In this document: piece after piece, positions 51,901-60,963 of the stretch
How the letters are laid out: each line of letters starts with the position of its first letter
How positions within the stretch are numbered: position 1 is the first letter of the stretch
Origin: Ancylostoma caninum
Lineage: Eukaryota > Nematoda > Chromadorea > Rhabditida > Ancylostomatidae
Length of the DNA stretch: 64,000 nt
Direction of reading: 5' to 3'
NCBI GenBank assembly: GCA_037903475.1
Contig: JBAJFG010000147.1
Location: 1-64,000, forward strand
Made by a program: the position numbers and the translations under genes
The notes under the pieces: model-generated
Told to the model about the DNA's origin: nothing
What the model saw: the letters and a program-made list of their open reading frames with translations, nothing else
Database searches by the model: none

Positions 51901-54560
51901 ACTTGCGCAGCGAAAACGTGCGACGACGGCATCATCACGCCGGCAACGATCAACTTTACGAGCAGTGCTATGTTTTCTACAGTAACAAAAGTCGCCACTT
52001 CCACGGCGATGACTCAGCCAGCCATCAATCCGGACACAGTGTAACCAGATATCGTAACTGAGCCGCTGCCGCGTCCGCTAATCCATACGGTACCGGTCAA
52101 CTTTTTGAAACGAACCTTTCAGGATGTTCACATCGGCGCAGCTGTAGAAGAAATAGTCGTCGCCGTATTCGGTCGCCTGGTGAGTGATCCTGATCGCGCA
52201 GTTCGCGCATTCGAACTGTGGTGGCAGCGCGATTTGTTTGCCGTTTTTCCTGGATTGTACAGAGTTATTTTGTGGTTGGGGAGTTGGGCTTTAACACATT
52301 CGCGACCTTACGCTTTCGGCATGCGGGACGCGGGCGGTCCGTTAAGCATCCATTTGTGCTCAACCGGTTTTGCACGTGGTCCCAGGCGTCGCACCATGTG
52401 TGTCAACCGGTTGAGCCCATTGTCGCGAATGTGTTATTCTGTGGTGGGAATTATGAGAATTCTCAGGAAGGATGTGGCCTGCCCGCTTCTCTAAATAATT
52501 GGACGAGCTCCCTCGGCTAAGATTGGTTCTCCCAGGCATAGCTTAGGAGAACCAATCAGTAGTAAAAGACAATTTCTGGGATTCTGCTCAAGAAACTCGG
52601 CCCCTCTGGATCAGAGGGCAGTTAAAAACCTTCTCGGGAACGTTCATGAATCCAGTCATTGGTGGTGTGCTCACGTGATGTTGTAGGGATCCAAGAAGTT
52701 GGTGAAGATGGCGATCGGTTCGTCGAGAGAGTTGAGCACTTCCAACCTGATTCCTCCCTGCAAAATAGCAGTTCCCTTTCTCTTTCCTTACTAAACTACT
52801 AATGCGAACTATGTGTGGACAAGCAGACTGCGATAACCTTGGCCCTTAGATCTATTGCGCGATACACGAATGCGGCTAGACGTAATTGGAGGGATTACGG
52901 GCAGATAACGAAGGACCGCGTGAGGTGCGACTCATCAGCCAGCCCTCGGCAGGGCCACCACCAACTCACCATATGTGGAATGGCAGTGATCCATTGCAAA
53001 TCGACGGTCGAGCCAGCCTTCAAGAATGTTCGCACGCCTGAAACGATTAGAAATTCACGAGGGAATTACGCGTTCGCCCACAGTGTTCCCCCGGGTAAAT
53101 CCCTCAGCGACCTTGAGGCTGTGATGACTTGGCTTTTCCGGTCAAACACAAGGACACTCAGCGTTGTAATGAATATGTTACTGTGTGTGGGCTTTTTCTT
53201 CGACGCTATGTCGGATTTGAATGGACTGAGCATTCAATCGGAGAACAATTGATTCGATGCCTCGCTTTTTACGGTTTTACGTTTGAAGGATTTGTCCAGA
53301 ACGAGGTCATGGCTAATAAAAACAAGCGCAAAGGTTATGGCACAATGGGAGATCTAAAATGACATGCTTAGCCCTCGCCGATACGGATCCAGGGGATGGA
53401 AGCGTTTGAGAACGCGAAAACATTCGCCACCGCTTACTGGTTTCTCACGTTTATAGCTTCACAAAGTTTTCACCTGCCGTAAATGGTCTTGTGACAGCAG
53501 TGCGCTTGGAAATCCATAAATTTACGCAAAGTTGGGTGGTGACTGGGTTAAAAACGAATCGTGAGTGGTTTTGCATGTTCCGGAAGTGCTCAGGAAAAGC
53601 AGTTCAATGAATGAGTACGAGAGGAGGTGCCAAAGTATGACAGAACGGGGAAATTTCGCTGGCGTTGTCAGTAAAATACAGTCTATTACGGTGTGGGTGT
53701 AATATTCCTTAAGCAGTCCCGTTAAAATGTCCACTTCAAACAGTGGATTCACTGATATCATTACTGATTTAACAGAAACACAAAATGGAAAGTTCAGACC
53801 GGTTAGCAAACGGACTTACGGTAATTCCCGGACATAGGATAAAATGTGGTCCACACATAACTACATTGAAGACAATCAACCAAGTTATCAGGGTCTATCG
53901 AACGTCGAGCCACCTATCAGTGTCGATTTTTGCCTTGCAGATCCTGGTTTGGAACCATTTCGCTTGGAGATTACGGCAAGAGCGATTGCCAAGCGTTCAG
54001 AACATTTCATCCTGTGGAAATGATTTTTTGTTGAAATTATCAATTAATATGGGTTCGATGCCAAGAAGGTTCAGGAAAGTCGACGAAGCTCCGTGGGCTC
54101 AATGTTTTCGCTTAAGAACGAGGGTTTCTATGAGTGTAAGCATTACCAAACGCTCCTGATAAATTCAAGAAGTGAGACTGTTCTCGAATACTTATTGAAA
54201 AGCAGGCCTAAGTGCTTCAAAGACTACTTGCGAACTAGCAATTCTCGTCCCAAAAACATCTGTGCAGCAACTACTTCACAACCATTCACAATCTCGACCT
54301 CCAATTGGCAGAAAGCACTCGAACCCCCAAAAAACCTGCACCTATCACTTTCGCTGGCGAAAAATCGCATCAAACACAGCGTTTCAATCACCAAAAAAAG
54401 CAAGACCTGTGCCGATGGGTGGCTTGGGAACGCCACAAGGTGGTTGACTGTTTGCAGAACTGTAATAGTCAGAATCAGGTAGTCGAGCAGGCGGGAATGT
54501 GAGCTTCACGTGCGCCCACGACGTCCCGGCCACCGCCAGAAGCAGCGCCCACCAGGGCAT
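26502..54560 (-). CDS. Large membrane-anchored multidomain protein (SP, His-1 domain, EGF x2, DOMON x4, TIL x3, SEA, TM)
   Basis: Thirty-seven exons on the minus strand, 4950 nt, 1649 aa. Exons: 54560-54407, 53037-52970, 52757-52675, 52249-52116, 44857-44759, 44242-44126, 44066-43972, 41000-40892, 39631-39464, 39409-39267, 39212-39147, 39083-38903, 37785-37720, 36677-36441, 36163-36086, 35966-35794, 34975-34853, 34797-34663, 34608-34518, 34364-34205, 33292-33130, 32326-32179, 32104-31952, 31894-31809, 30877-30769, 30614-30522, 30465-30367, 30193-30018, 29656-29477, 29421-29242, 29159-28973, 28677-28532, 28476-28387, 28328-28205, 28147-28005, 26947-26723, 26669-26502 (TGA). Every join keeps frame with GT..AG borders. 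Seen: a cleavable signal, 10-cysteine TIL modules, DOMON half-domains, a SEA domain and one TM helix with a basic stop-transfer. Known: DOMON domains bind haem or sugars; TIL domains are often protease inhibitors. Inferred: a cell-surface or shed extracellular-matrix protein. I cannot name an orthologue. Least certain splice sites are the donor of exon 24 (GTGGCA) and the acceptor of exon 10 (TTAAG). Confidence 0.92.
28205..29159 (-). other. Gene 1 exons 31-34: Thr/Lys linker and SEA domain
   Basis: Residues 1290-1471. Exon 31 carries three KETS-type repeats and a Thr-rich mucin-like stretch. Exons 32-34 have SEA features: the RVRILNKDYVSALADPQT strand-helix, a helix through FTKSV and NNLLAKRW, and a YSKGSVIAEFEV hairpin with Gly1423-Ser1424 where self-cleaving SEA domains break. 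The position just before a TM helix matches SEA domains in mucins and similar receptors. Confidence 0.82.
28808..28911. repeat. Palindromic repeat family, copy 1 (gene 1 intron 31)
   Basis: Inverse arms contain ATGCAT, then a few bases, then ATTACCC, about 45 bp apart. The same arm pattern (ATGCATTATTGACATTACCC) appears twice in intron 4. Confidence 0.55.
29242..30193 (-). other. Gene 1 exons 28-30: DOMON D
   Basis: Residues 1111-1289. Features are the opening CSGIYSFPANC pair, KCKYVIRWI strand, WTAIGFSLDGAMTGSDVVVI core, DQFMPNYGRPVVDEQQD loop, and the closing CVYLLFTPAGGKI motif equivalent to those of DOMON B and C. It ends at the Thr-rich linker of exon 31. Confidence 0.87.
30367..31894 (-). 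other. Gene 1 exons 24-27: second half of DOMON A and its C-terminal extension
   Basis: Residues 982-1110. The segment opens with AMECTDMVVGFVANGRGRV, then DFYSPSKATPRPDS, SLTAAAAFNEDGVTTVVFR and MTVIWAKGADPNN, and ends with KYHGRNHRGVLTIDF. This is the natural continuation of the half-domain in exons 7-8. The donor of exon 24 is the non-optimal GTGGCA, but phase and protein continuity support it. Confidence 0.82.
32532..32809. mobile_element. hAT-type MITE, copy 1 (gene 1 intron 21)
   Basis: 278 bp with termini CAGTGGCGGACGCAG and the inverse CTGCGTCCGCCACTG, including poly-G and poly-C subterminal runs. A perfect 8-bp duplication GGGGTAGA lies at 32524-32531 and 32810-32817. Confidence 0.9.
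33390..33567. mobile_element. 178-bp Tc1-type MITE (gene 1 intron 20)
   Basis: Inverse termini CAGTCCTTGTCGATAAGATA and CAGTCCTTGTCGAAAAGATA (on opposite strands), with TA at 33388-33389 and 33568-33569. Confidence 0.85.
34518..35966 (-). other. Gene 1 exons 16-19: DOMON B
   Basis: Residues 600-773, a complete DOMON. It has a leading pair of cysteines (CSECDYKLSW), the WTGLGLSKDGSM turn, a NADMMIVKS strand, and a final strand region with a CWKMMFPVAGGKL motif. It then runs into VCIRSCREEK and DOMON C. The WTGLGxSxDGxM signature is shared with DOMON D, so B, C and D are more like each other than like the split DOMON A. Confidence 0.85.
36086..39631 (-). other. Gene 1 exons 9-15: Thr/Ser linkers and three TIL (trypsin-inhibitor-like) domains
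   Basis: Residues 287-599. Exon 9 is a Thr/Ser/Ala-rich, probably O-glycosylated linker. Exons 10-11 (residues about 345-410), exon 12 (about 415-471) and exon 14 (about 510-571) each hold ten cysteines in TIL spacing. TIL 2 and TIL 3 end with nearly identical motifs (CIYWGDCP and CVYWGDCP), which suggests an internal duplication. Exons 13 and 15 are short linkers. Known: TIL domains often inhibit serine proteases but also occur as structural modules. I cannot tell which applies here. Confidence 0.87.
37974..38249. mobile_element. hAT-type MITE, copy 2 (gene 1 intron 12)
   Basis: 276 bp, the same family as 32532-32809 in opposite orientation. The flanking 8-mers GCACATGG (37966-37973) and GTACATGG (38250-38257) match at 7 of 8 positions. 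Confidence 0.88.
41001..43971 (-). other. Gene 1 intron 7 (about 3 kb)
   Basis: An AT-rich intron inside the first half of DOMON A. It contains a degenerate ATTC/CATT tetranucleotide array at about 41370-41590. I see no exon with acceptable borders and no recognisable mobile-element protein. Confidence 0.7.
41370..41590. repeat. Degenerate ATTC tetranucleotide array
   Basis: Long runs of CATT/ATTC units with point changes. The resulting open frames (Ser, Phe, Ile, His) are repeat artefacts. Confidence 0.85.
44126..44857 (-). other. Gene 1 exons 5-6: two EGF-like domains
   Basis: Residues 147-218. Exon 5 has the C-x-S-H-G, C-K-C and Y-G-D-Y-C spacing of an EGF-like fold. Exon 6 repeats it, with C-S-S-D-K-D-C followed by C-F-C-A-G-G-L-F-G-D-N-C. 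Each EGF is one exon with phase-1 borders on both sides, the usual signature of shuffled extracellular modules. No Ca-binding Asp/Asn-x-Asp consensus is obvious in either copy. Confidence 0.88.
46788..46899. repeat. Palindromic repeat family, copy 2
   Basis: Arms GATGCATTATTGACATTACC and its near-inverse TGGGTAATCTCAATGATGCA, in gene 1 intron 4. Confidence 0.55.
47089..47180. repeat. Palindromic repeat family, copy 3
   Basis: More diverged arms around ATTACCCAGGGTAA and TTACCCAAGGTAAATGCAT, 190 bp from copy 2. Confidence 0.45.
48130..48962 (+). mobile_element. LINE remnant with AAAT tail (antisense in gene 1 intron 4)
   Basis: The frame at 48291-48626 encodes LKLEKVRNNFTRKLFIRK followed by GYDYFNIPSSKDRNKSLF and LATLESRR, the typical C-terminal end of a CR1/jockey-like reverse transcriptase polyprotein. 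The segment finishes with an uninterrupted AAAT array at 48895-48962, as expected of a retroposon tail that expanded. Frame breaks show it is inactive. Confidence 0.75.
48296..48360. repeat. Short tandem duplication in the LINE remnant
   Basis: The string ACAGTCTTCAATCCTT occurs twice in tandem, about 34 bp apart. Confidence 0.7.
49086..49128. other. Perfect 16-bp hairpin
   Basis: CAGGTGTCTGTGATGC and its exact inverse are separated by 11 nt, in gene 1 intron 4. The size is too small for a standard pre-miRNA unless the stem extends with mismatches, which it does not clearly do. Confidence 0.7.
49871..49950. repeat. 39-bp tandem duplication
   Basis: Two exact 39-bp copies containing GAGGAAGAACAAATCACATC. 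Confidence 0.88.
50948..51834. mobile_element. Tc1/mariner-type element, 887 bp
   Basis: Termini CAGTGGCGGCCACATA and the inverse TATGTGGCCGCCACTG, flanked by TA (50946-50947 and 51835-51836). It shares the CAGTGGCGG start with the fold-back element but not its interior. No transposase frame was recognised. Confidence 0.75.
52116..54560 (-). other. Gene 1 exons 1-4: signal peptide and N-terminal His-1 domain
   Basis: Residues 1-146. Residues 1-16 form a hydrophobic signal ending S-W-A, so the predicted mature protein starts at His17 (HVKLTFPPAR). The domain then has Cys42, a conserved-looking PHMGG turn at His73, a C116-x2-C119 pair, His125 and an aromatic run before Cys139 (YFFYSCADVN). It leads directly into the first EGF. 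A domain of this type, with P-H-x-G-G and S-C-A-D-V, precedes EGF and DOMON domains in other animal proteins as far as I remember; the family name is not certain. A mature N-terminal His plus two more His residues recalls copper His-brace proteins (LPMO-like), but that is only an inference. Confidence 0.85.
52521..52557. other. Perfect 12-bp hairpin
   Basis: GATTGGTTCTCC and its inverse with a 13-nt loop, in gene 1 intron 3. Function unknown. Confidence 0.55.
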
Positions 54561-54580
54561 CTGCAAAGATATGTTTGAAG
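54561..54580 (-). promoter_or_regulatory. Likely spliced-leader acceptor of gene 1
   Basis: On the minus strand the start codon follows ATATCTTTGCAG with no intervening base. A pyrimidine-rich acceptor touching ATG is the usual arrangement for SL trans-splicing in nematodes. The alternative is a cis-spliced 5' UTR exon further upstream. Confidence 0.6.
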
Positions 54581-54668
54581 TAAGCTTCACGTAAGGAACA
54601 CATAGAAAGGGTAGGGTGAAGACGTGTCCAGAAGAAATAGCCAGATTTGAGAGCTGATCTGTTTGAGC

Positions 54669-55133
54669 CAGTAGCGGACGCGAAGGAAGGGGAGAGGCAC
54701 CAGGGCTCAAATTTGTGAATGCATAACCAGGCAAAACCAGGTTTGCAAACCCACTTTTGCATCCTGCGTCTCTTGGCATATGTAGTCTATACGGTTCTCT
54801 ACGTTATCCATTGTTGGGTTGCTTTGGTTAATGTTACATGAATTCTAGCCCAGGAGCGGATCCTATACTAAGATTAGGTCGCCGTAATTTTTCAAAACTA
54901 AATTATAGAGTAGTTAGAAATTCTTGGTTCAAGCTTGTTATTGGTTCTTCATTTCCACTAATGTTATCAAATGTTCACTTTCCAAACTCTCAATCAAGAT
55001 AAACATATTAATAACATTATTTCCTGAAATGCAAAGGCTTGGCTCTCGAAACAGGTGGATACCCAACTTTTTTTATCCACCCCCCCCCCCCCTACCACCT
55101 CCCTCACCCTACCCCGGTCTGCTTCCGCCACTG
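54669..55133. mobile_element. hAT-like MITE just upstream of gene 1
   Basis: Starts CAGTAGCGGACGCGAAGG and ends CTTCCGCCACTG after a poly-C run. Flanking 8-mers GTTTGAGC and GTTCGAGA match at 6 of 8 positions. Its left end is only 108 bp from the gene 1 start codon, so it sits in the presumed outron or promoter. Confidence 0.6.
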
Positions 55134-57300
55134 GTTCGAGAATAGAACAAAGGCAGAAACACCTACAAAAACAAAGCACAAACGAGAACTCATGAGAGAT
55201 TCAGCGCAGCATTTGTGTCTTATGTACTAGTAAATCAACAAAAAATGGTTTCACTCCACCAAGCGATTTTGACAACTTAACTTGGCGAAGAAGAAACCAT
55301 ACGACTGCTAATTTATTATCGGAAACAGATGAGGTTAGTAGAAGCAATGTGCAAGTACCAGGCAGTGACTCAGGTAATTTCATACGAGCAAGGCGATCTG
55401 CTCGATTCGTATCGCGAAAAAGTTTCACAATGAGTCTGAGGTGAAAGGGAAAGCCGAGTGTGAGGTCATTCGAAAGCACTGTAAACACGACAGGATAATT
55501 GTTGCTGCACACAATTACGCAACAATCTTCGACGAATTCGAAGCACGCACGGACTCGTGGCACTCACCAAAATAGGGCGATCTAAGCAGCAAAAACACAA
55601 AAACAACAGGGCTGTGGTCGCGGCTTGAGCCGAGCGCAGTTAGCAGCTTAGTAGGAGACGACAAGTAGTTACGACTGGTACGAGGGGCATAGCGAGACGT
55701 CAAGGAGTCGCATCGCACGAGAAAACGGTTGTAACCTCAAATCTAGCAAGACGGTCAAGTGCAAAGGCGGCCCGCCCTCGGCTGCGCACCCTCGTAAGAC
55801 GCCGTCGATCCCGCCCGCACAAAAATCTGTTTAACGCCCGTTTAAAGAAGGCCAAGCGGACGGGTTGTGTTGAACTGTGTGAAGAACTCTGATTTTAATC
55901 CACAAGTAAGCGATTAGCAGAAGTAGTGGGGAAGAAGTGAGTCATGAGCGAGGAAGACGGCGGCGCGGTGCACTTGCGCAAGACGTCTGAAGGTCGCGAG
56001 CACGCTGATGAAACAGATAAAAAATAACTGCACAGGTCGCGAGGAGGCCGAAGCGAGGGCTCGTCTTGACGGCGGCGGATAGCGGTGGTTCAGCAGCGAG
56101 GAGGACAGGCTGTAATCCAGGCGCACGCAGCGGATGAGAAGCCTTGTAGGGGCGAAAGATGCGATCGAGAACGGCGCTGAGCGGCAGCTTGTTCACATCG
56201 CGCGATTCGTCCACAGATCCACTTCTTCAGCCGAGGCATCGAGGACCAGCCGCATGGATCTCACGAAAATGTGGGCGCGCGAACGGTTCAGCTGGACAAC
56301 GAGGCAACATTCAGGAACACTAGGCTTGGAATGTCCTAGTTTATAATGTCAAGGTCGATTGTAAAGCCGCTGGGCCGCTTGCAACCGCTAAGACACTAGC
56401 TAGCGCTGCCGCTGATCGCTGATTGTAGGGGAAACAAACGAATGGACACGATGCGCGGCTCGGAAACTGGGTCAGACACCGAGGATGCCACTGATAGCTG
56501 GAAGGTCATACTTCAGAGCATTGAGACGACTCGTGCAGGAAGGGAATATCAATCAATTCTCAGTGAACTTGAGCACGACGGTGAGAAAACTACGTGGGAG
56601 GAAGAAAAAGTAGGCGAAAGAAGAACGTATCAAGAACTGCAAGTGGCTGTTCGGTGATTTCAACCCGTTCGCCGGCGACACTTTCCTCCTTGTCCAGAAG
56701 ATCTGAATAGGGCGGTAATGGTTGAGGATAACGACAGCCCAACAGGCTTTCCTATCCTCCTCTTAAACTCGATGTTCGATTAGCCACGCGGAAAACACAG
56801 ATTTAATTAGATCGCAGAGGAGACAGCAGCACTTTCAAGTACTCGACGAAAGACGAGCAGAGGAAATTAAATATTAGTCCGGAATCGAAGAGGTAAATTG
56901 GGCCACGCACATAACTGGCCGATGACTTTGGTAAGGCGTCAGTCGGAAGGGAGGGGCCGTGACCCAGAAACGTCCGGGTCTGTTACAAGCGACGAGCGCC
57001 AAAGAAAACTAAGCAATCAGCAGCTGGATTTGTACCGACCCCTGAGCGCTTCCAAGGAAAAACCACTCGGTCGAGGTGAAACCAGTAGTACCCCTAATTT
57101 CCCATCCGGGCCGCACCTGCTTGTGGTTCGACGCAAAAAATGTCAGATGAGTGGGTTTTTTTTCGGCGCTCTTCAATCGTACACAGCTGAAAAACTCCTT
57201 CCTTCTAGAAACAGATAGGGCAGTCACGGCACACGTCGACTTCCGACTCTGAACATTCCACGCATTATACTGTCATGAAGCATGTAGTCTCATCAGTTAT
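55134..57300. other. GC-rich region upstream of gene 1
   Basis: Between about 55500 and 57150 the sequence is richer in CpG and open frames exist on both strands. The most plausible is a plus-strand frame at 56442-56657 (71 codons, acidic, starts MDTMRGSETGSDTEDATD). None has a recognisable domain or supporting splice partners. It could be a promoter region, or hold an exon of an unseen gene. Confidence 0.3.
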
Positions 57301-60109
57301 ATCGCCGCTGTTACACTAAAAACCCTACCTAAACTGGACACATTTCGGCACCGGCGGAAAGTCATAAAGCTGTTTTCCTCTTTTTCCCCGAAAGTACGGC
57401 GAAAATGGTTTTTGCTAGCGCTTTTGGAGGCGGACGAACAGGCAGTGTCATAGGGTTCGAGGAATTGGAGAAGCAGCAGCAGATATGAGATGAAAAGTCT
57501 CATTCTCCAATCCCGCTTTCTAATTGCAACAAGCGAACGGCAAGAAAAAAAACATCGAAAGGACCTAGCACTTTGACTGAGCTCCACTAAGAATCTACGA
57601 GAATACAAATCTTGAACCTCTTCACAGCTTCCATTACTTCATAAACCAGTGGTAAGTAACACTTACATTTACTAGTGTACTTCAGAAAGGAATTTTCCTT
57701 CACAGAATCTGTACCAATAAGTTTCACTAGTGAAAATATAATTTTTAGATAGCACCATGGAGAAAAGGAGCGGTAAGAACATTTTGTTTGGTAGACAAAG
57801 AATGTGAGGAAGTTGCCGGCGTAGGCCACTTAAAGAGTAGATACAGCAGTGAAATTTCAGTGCAAAGGAAAAAAGACCCTTCGGAGTTCCATAGGAGAGG
57901 ACACGAAAGAAAAAGAGGAAAAACAAGAATGGACAAGCTTTCTTAGGATAGCTTGCTCGGAAAAGCAGCAAATTTCTCGAAAATTCCCATTAATCTTGTC
58001 GCAGAAAGTATGTAGGCATCGGAAGAAAACAACGGCAGAGTGGAAAAACAATTTCCAGTAATTTTTCTCATATGATTAAAATGGATTCGTCCATGTAGGG
58101 ACTGTCCTTGTATCAACACCGTGTCAGAGAAGGAGAACAAATGTTTAAGATTCTTACAATGTGATATTCCCATTCTCACTTCATCGCTGCTCATAGTTTA
58201 TAGTTTCTTCGCATTTCAGTTTTTTCTTTTAGGAATTTTCATTGTCTACGACCAGGTCCCATAATATGTGTTAAACGGTGACACTTGAAGTGGTGTGATT
58301 TTGTGCATGGGCAACAACAAAACGAAGTGATGGTTCGAAGACATTCCGAAAGATAGAAATTAACGCCTACCGCTTCCAAATTGTCACTTTCGCGCTGTCA
58401 CAGTACGAAAAGGAGAATTATCATGACAATGTAGTTGAAGTAGAGATTCTTTGATTCTTCCTTTTTATGGGATGGTTTTGCGGTGAAAAGTGAAAGGTTC
58501 GTGAAACCTGTGGGTATTTTTCGCACCTTCCCGGCCGTGGGGGTAAGTTTCCCAACTATTCGGCCATAGGAGCGCGGGATCTTCTTCCGGTCAACAACGG
58601 CTTCAACAATATCAAAACTTCTGAGAGATTTGAATATCCTCATTCTATGAAAGGCAGGGGTCCATCTCATTTTCGTAGTTCAGCTAACAGCAGATTCTGC
58701 ATCTACTCGGCGCGATGGTTCCAACGGTATACATAAATTGTCTCAGAATGGTCTATAAACCCGTCTTCCAGGACGGGGTCTGTAACAGTTTGCCAACCCG
58801 AGTTGACACGTGAAGCCGTTGATCTTATCGATTGGACACGCCAAGACTCGTTGACCGACGCGGCAGCCGTGGCAGGCAGCCAGCACAGCTTGGAGCGATC
58901 CACCTCCGGGCTCCAAATTTTTACCCAGTTCGAGCCTTTCAAAAATGGGGATTTCGTCGCTTCTGTGCCCGTTGATGTACATCCCTGGGATCAACATGAT
59001 GAGAAGGTCTAGGATATGTTGGTAAATCCAACAGGCAGAACGAGGTGGCCCTCTGCCTTTAAGCTCTTATGATGACTGCTCCATTTACATTTCACGAAGA
59101 CTTGATTTTGGAGACTTCCCATCTCTACACTAAGCCGTTGTATGATGCTGAAGAAGAATTGCAGTGATCATTGCCAGTATTCATTTGGCCATTTTTTCCT
59201 TCAATTTTTTGTTCTGCTTTCATTTTCAAAACTCAGCTCAGAGGACAAGTTCAAGTGAGAAAAGAAATGAAGTGCGAGACATCTGCTGCGGAGTTTAAAG
59301 CGTCTTGGTGCAGAGACAATGCACTGATGATGTATAATACTCATTAAGTCTTGCCGACAATTTGGTAGCAGTGTTTCAGCTCCATTTTTGAGTATTGAGA
59401 GAATTTACTAACTTCTTTATGTGCTCAAGAGGGTACGGCAAATTAGTCTGGGCAGCGATGAAAAAAGAAGCGGGTAAGACAATGGTGAGTTGAGAAGTGT
59501 TGTTTCATTAGAGGTTTTGCAAGCAAAATCGTGTTCATAAAACTACTAGGAAAGCAATACCTCGCATTGCCAAACATAATTTTGCCGGTGGAAAATGCCA
59601 CCAGTCTAATTAATGCTGCAAGCTATTCGGAATGAACTTGCGCACATTTTACACAGCTTGTTAGTCACACTGATTTTAATCACGTAAGTGTTAAAGCAGC
59701 TCCGGAAATGGAAGGGGATAGGCGGAACGCGTGAGTTCTATCAGCGTGATAGTCACTACCAGGTGGATGGCCTCTGCGCTAACACTAGGAATCACAGGAA
59801 TTCACTATCTTTACAAAATACTGCGAATCAAGGGAAATGTAAAACGTTACCGGGTCTAATCTAAAAAAAAAGAAAAAACCAACAAACATTCTGAGTCAGG
59901 CTACACTCCGAGGATGAGATGATTATAGCAATCCAATCAAGTTTGCTTACCATATTGTAGAAAGAATGTGGAAAGTAGAAGTCTATTTATATATTGAAAG
60001 CGTAAGCAGAGCTCACGCGATGGATAATACGTAATTCATCAACGCGTGTAAGATATTACATACATAGTAAATATTTAGAGAATACACAAGTATAGTACAA
60101 GTATTGACT
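57301..60109. other. Intergenic sequence with an unexplained open island
   Basis: Mostly AT-rich with nothing recognised. Bases 58703-59010 are an exception: CpG-rich, with overlapping open frames on both strands, including a minus-strand Cys-containing 84-codon frame (ACHGCRVGQRVLACP). I cannot decide between an isolated exon, a decayed element and chance. Confidence 0.3.
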
Positions 60110-60963
60110 CTAGGAAGCCAGTGAGCGAATTTTAACTGTGGCCAATTTCTTGAATGCAGGTAGCGACATCCGAAGAATATCATTGCTGAGAAATTTGTTA
60201 AGTTCTGCTGTGACCCTAATCGCGAAGCTTTTGAGCCTGATCTGTGTTCTAGCAACCGAAGCCTTCAGTTTTATGCTTCCCCCTCTGGTCTTGGAGTTCA
60301 TTAAAGTGAAAAAAGTCAGTTGATTTGATGTTGGTTCTTCCAGTAAGTATTTTGAAGGCCATAACCAGATCATTCTTTTTGCTCCTACTGTATAGAATTT
60401 GTTAAGTTCTGCTATGACCCGAATCGCGAAGCGGGTAGATAAAATTGTTTCCTTCTTTGTTTTCCATCAGGGATATGTTTGTAATCGAGACAACTACAGC
60501 GCAGAAGAAGCTTGCGAGTGAAATTGTTCTGGACACTTTTTAAGAGAATTACTTCTTTCTTTTCATAAGGAGAGAAAACAGTTGTGTTGCATTCAACGAT
60601 TGGGCGCACATGTGTCTTGTAAGCCTTTAGAAGTACATAAGGGTTCTTTGTGTGGAGCGGTTTGAATAGACTGTATATCCTAAGGTTGGCTTTTAATATC
60701 CTTAAGTTTCCATGTTTCCATGTTACGGGATGAAACATTTGAAATTTCTGATTCCGCGACTTTGCAAAGCACCGCCCGATTCGAGCATCTGATGCATGCG
60801 TCGCGGTTTTCCCACTTCCTGGTCCTTCATGAATACAAACATTACTTGTACGCGTAATTAGGAAGATCCCGATGAGAAGCAGAGACAGCGGATAGAGACC
60901 ACACCTGCTCGCTCTCGCATGTCTATGAATTCTACCACAGGAAACATTCGTTTTTGTCGTCAT
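60110..60963 (-). mobile_element. LINE remnant (reverse transcriptase C-terminal part)
   Basis: The minus-strand frame at 60720-60412 encodes AYKTHVRPIVECNTTVFSPY and ILLKSVQNNFTRKLLLR, the conserved C-terminal part of CR1/jockey-like LINE proteins. A second frame at 60373-60110 ends SFAIRVTAELNKFLSNDILR then KIRSLAS and stop. Both pieces share a repeated CGCGATT..GTCA..GCAGAACTTAACAAATT stretch, which shows an internal duplication. It is clearly inactive. Confidence 0.75.

Larger units (their letters stand above)
44858..52115 (-). other. Gene 1 intron 4 (7.26 kb) with repeats
   Basis: This is the largest intron, between the N-terminal domain and the first EGF. It holds a LINE remnant with an AAAT tail, a Tc1/mariner-type element (50948-51834), two copies of the ATTACCCAGGGTAA palindromic repeat, a 39-bp tandem duplication and a long hairpin. 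No additional in-frame exon is needed, because exons 4 and 5 join in frame through a split GAA codon. Confidence 0.8.

Noticed and set aside
51800..51960. Open minus-strand segment with an acceptor-like ACATAG and a GTGAGT donor inside intron 4
   Set aside because: Its frames give no domain-like sequence, and exon 4 joins exon 5 directly in frame with the expected EGF start.
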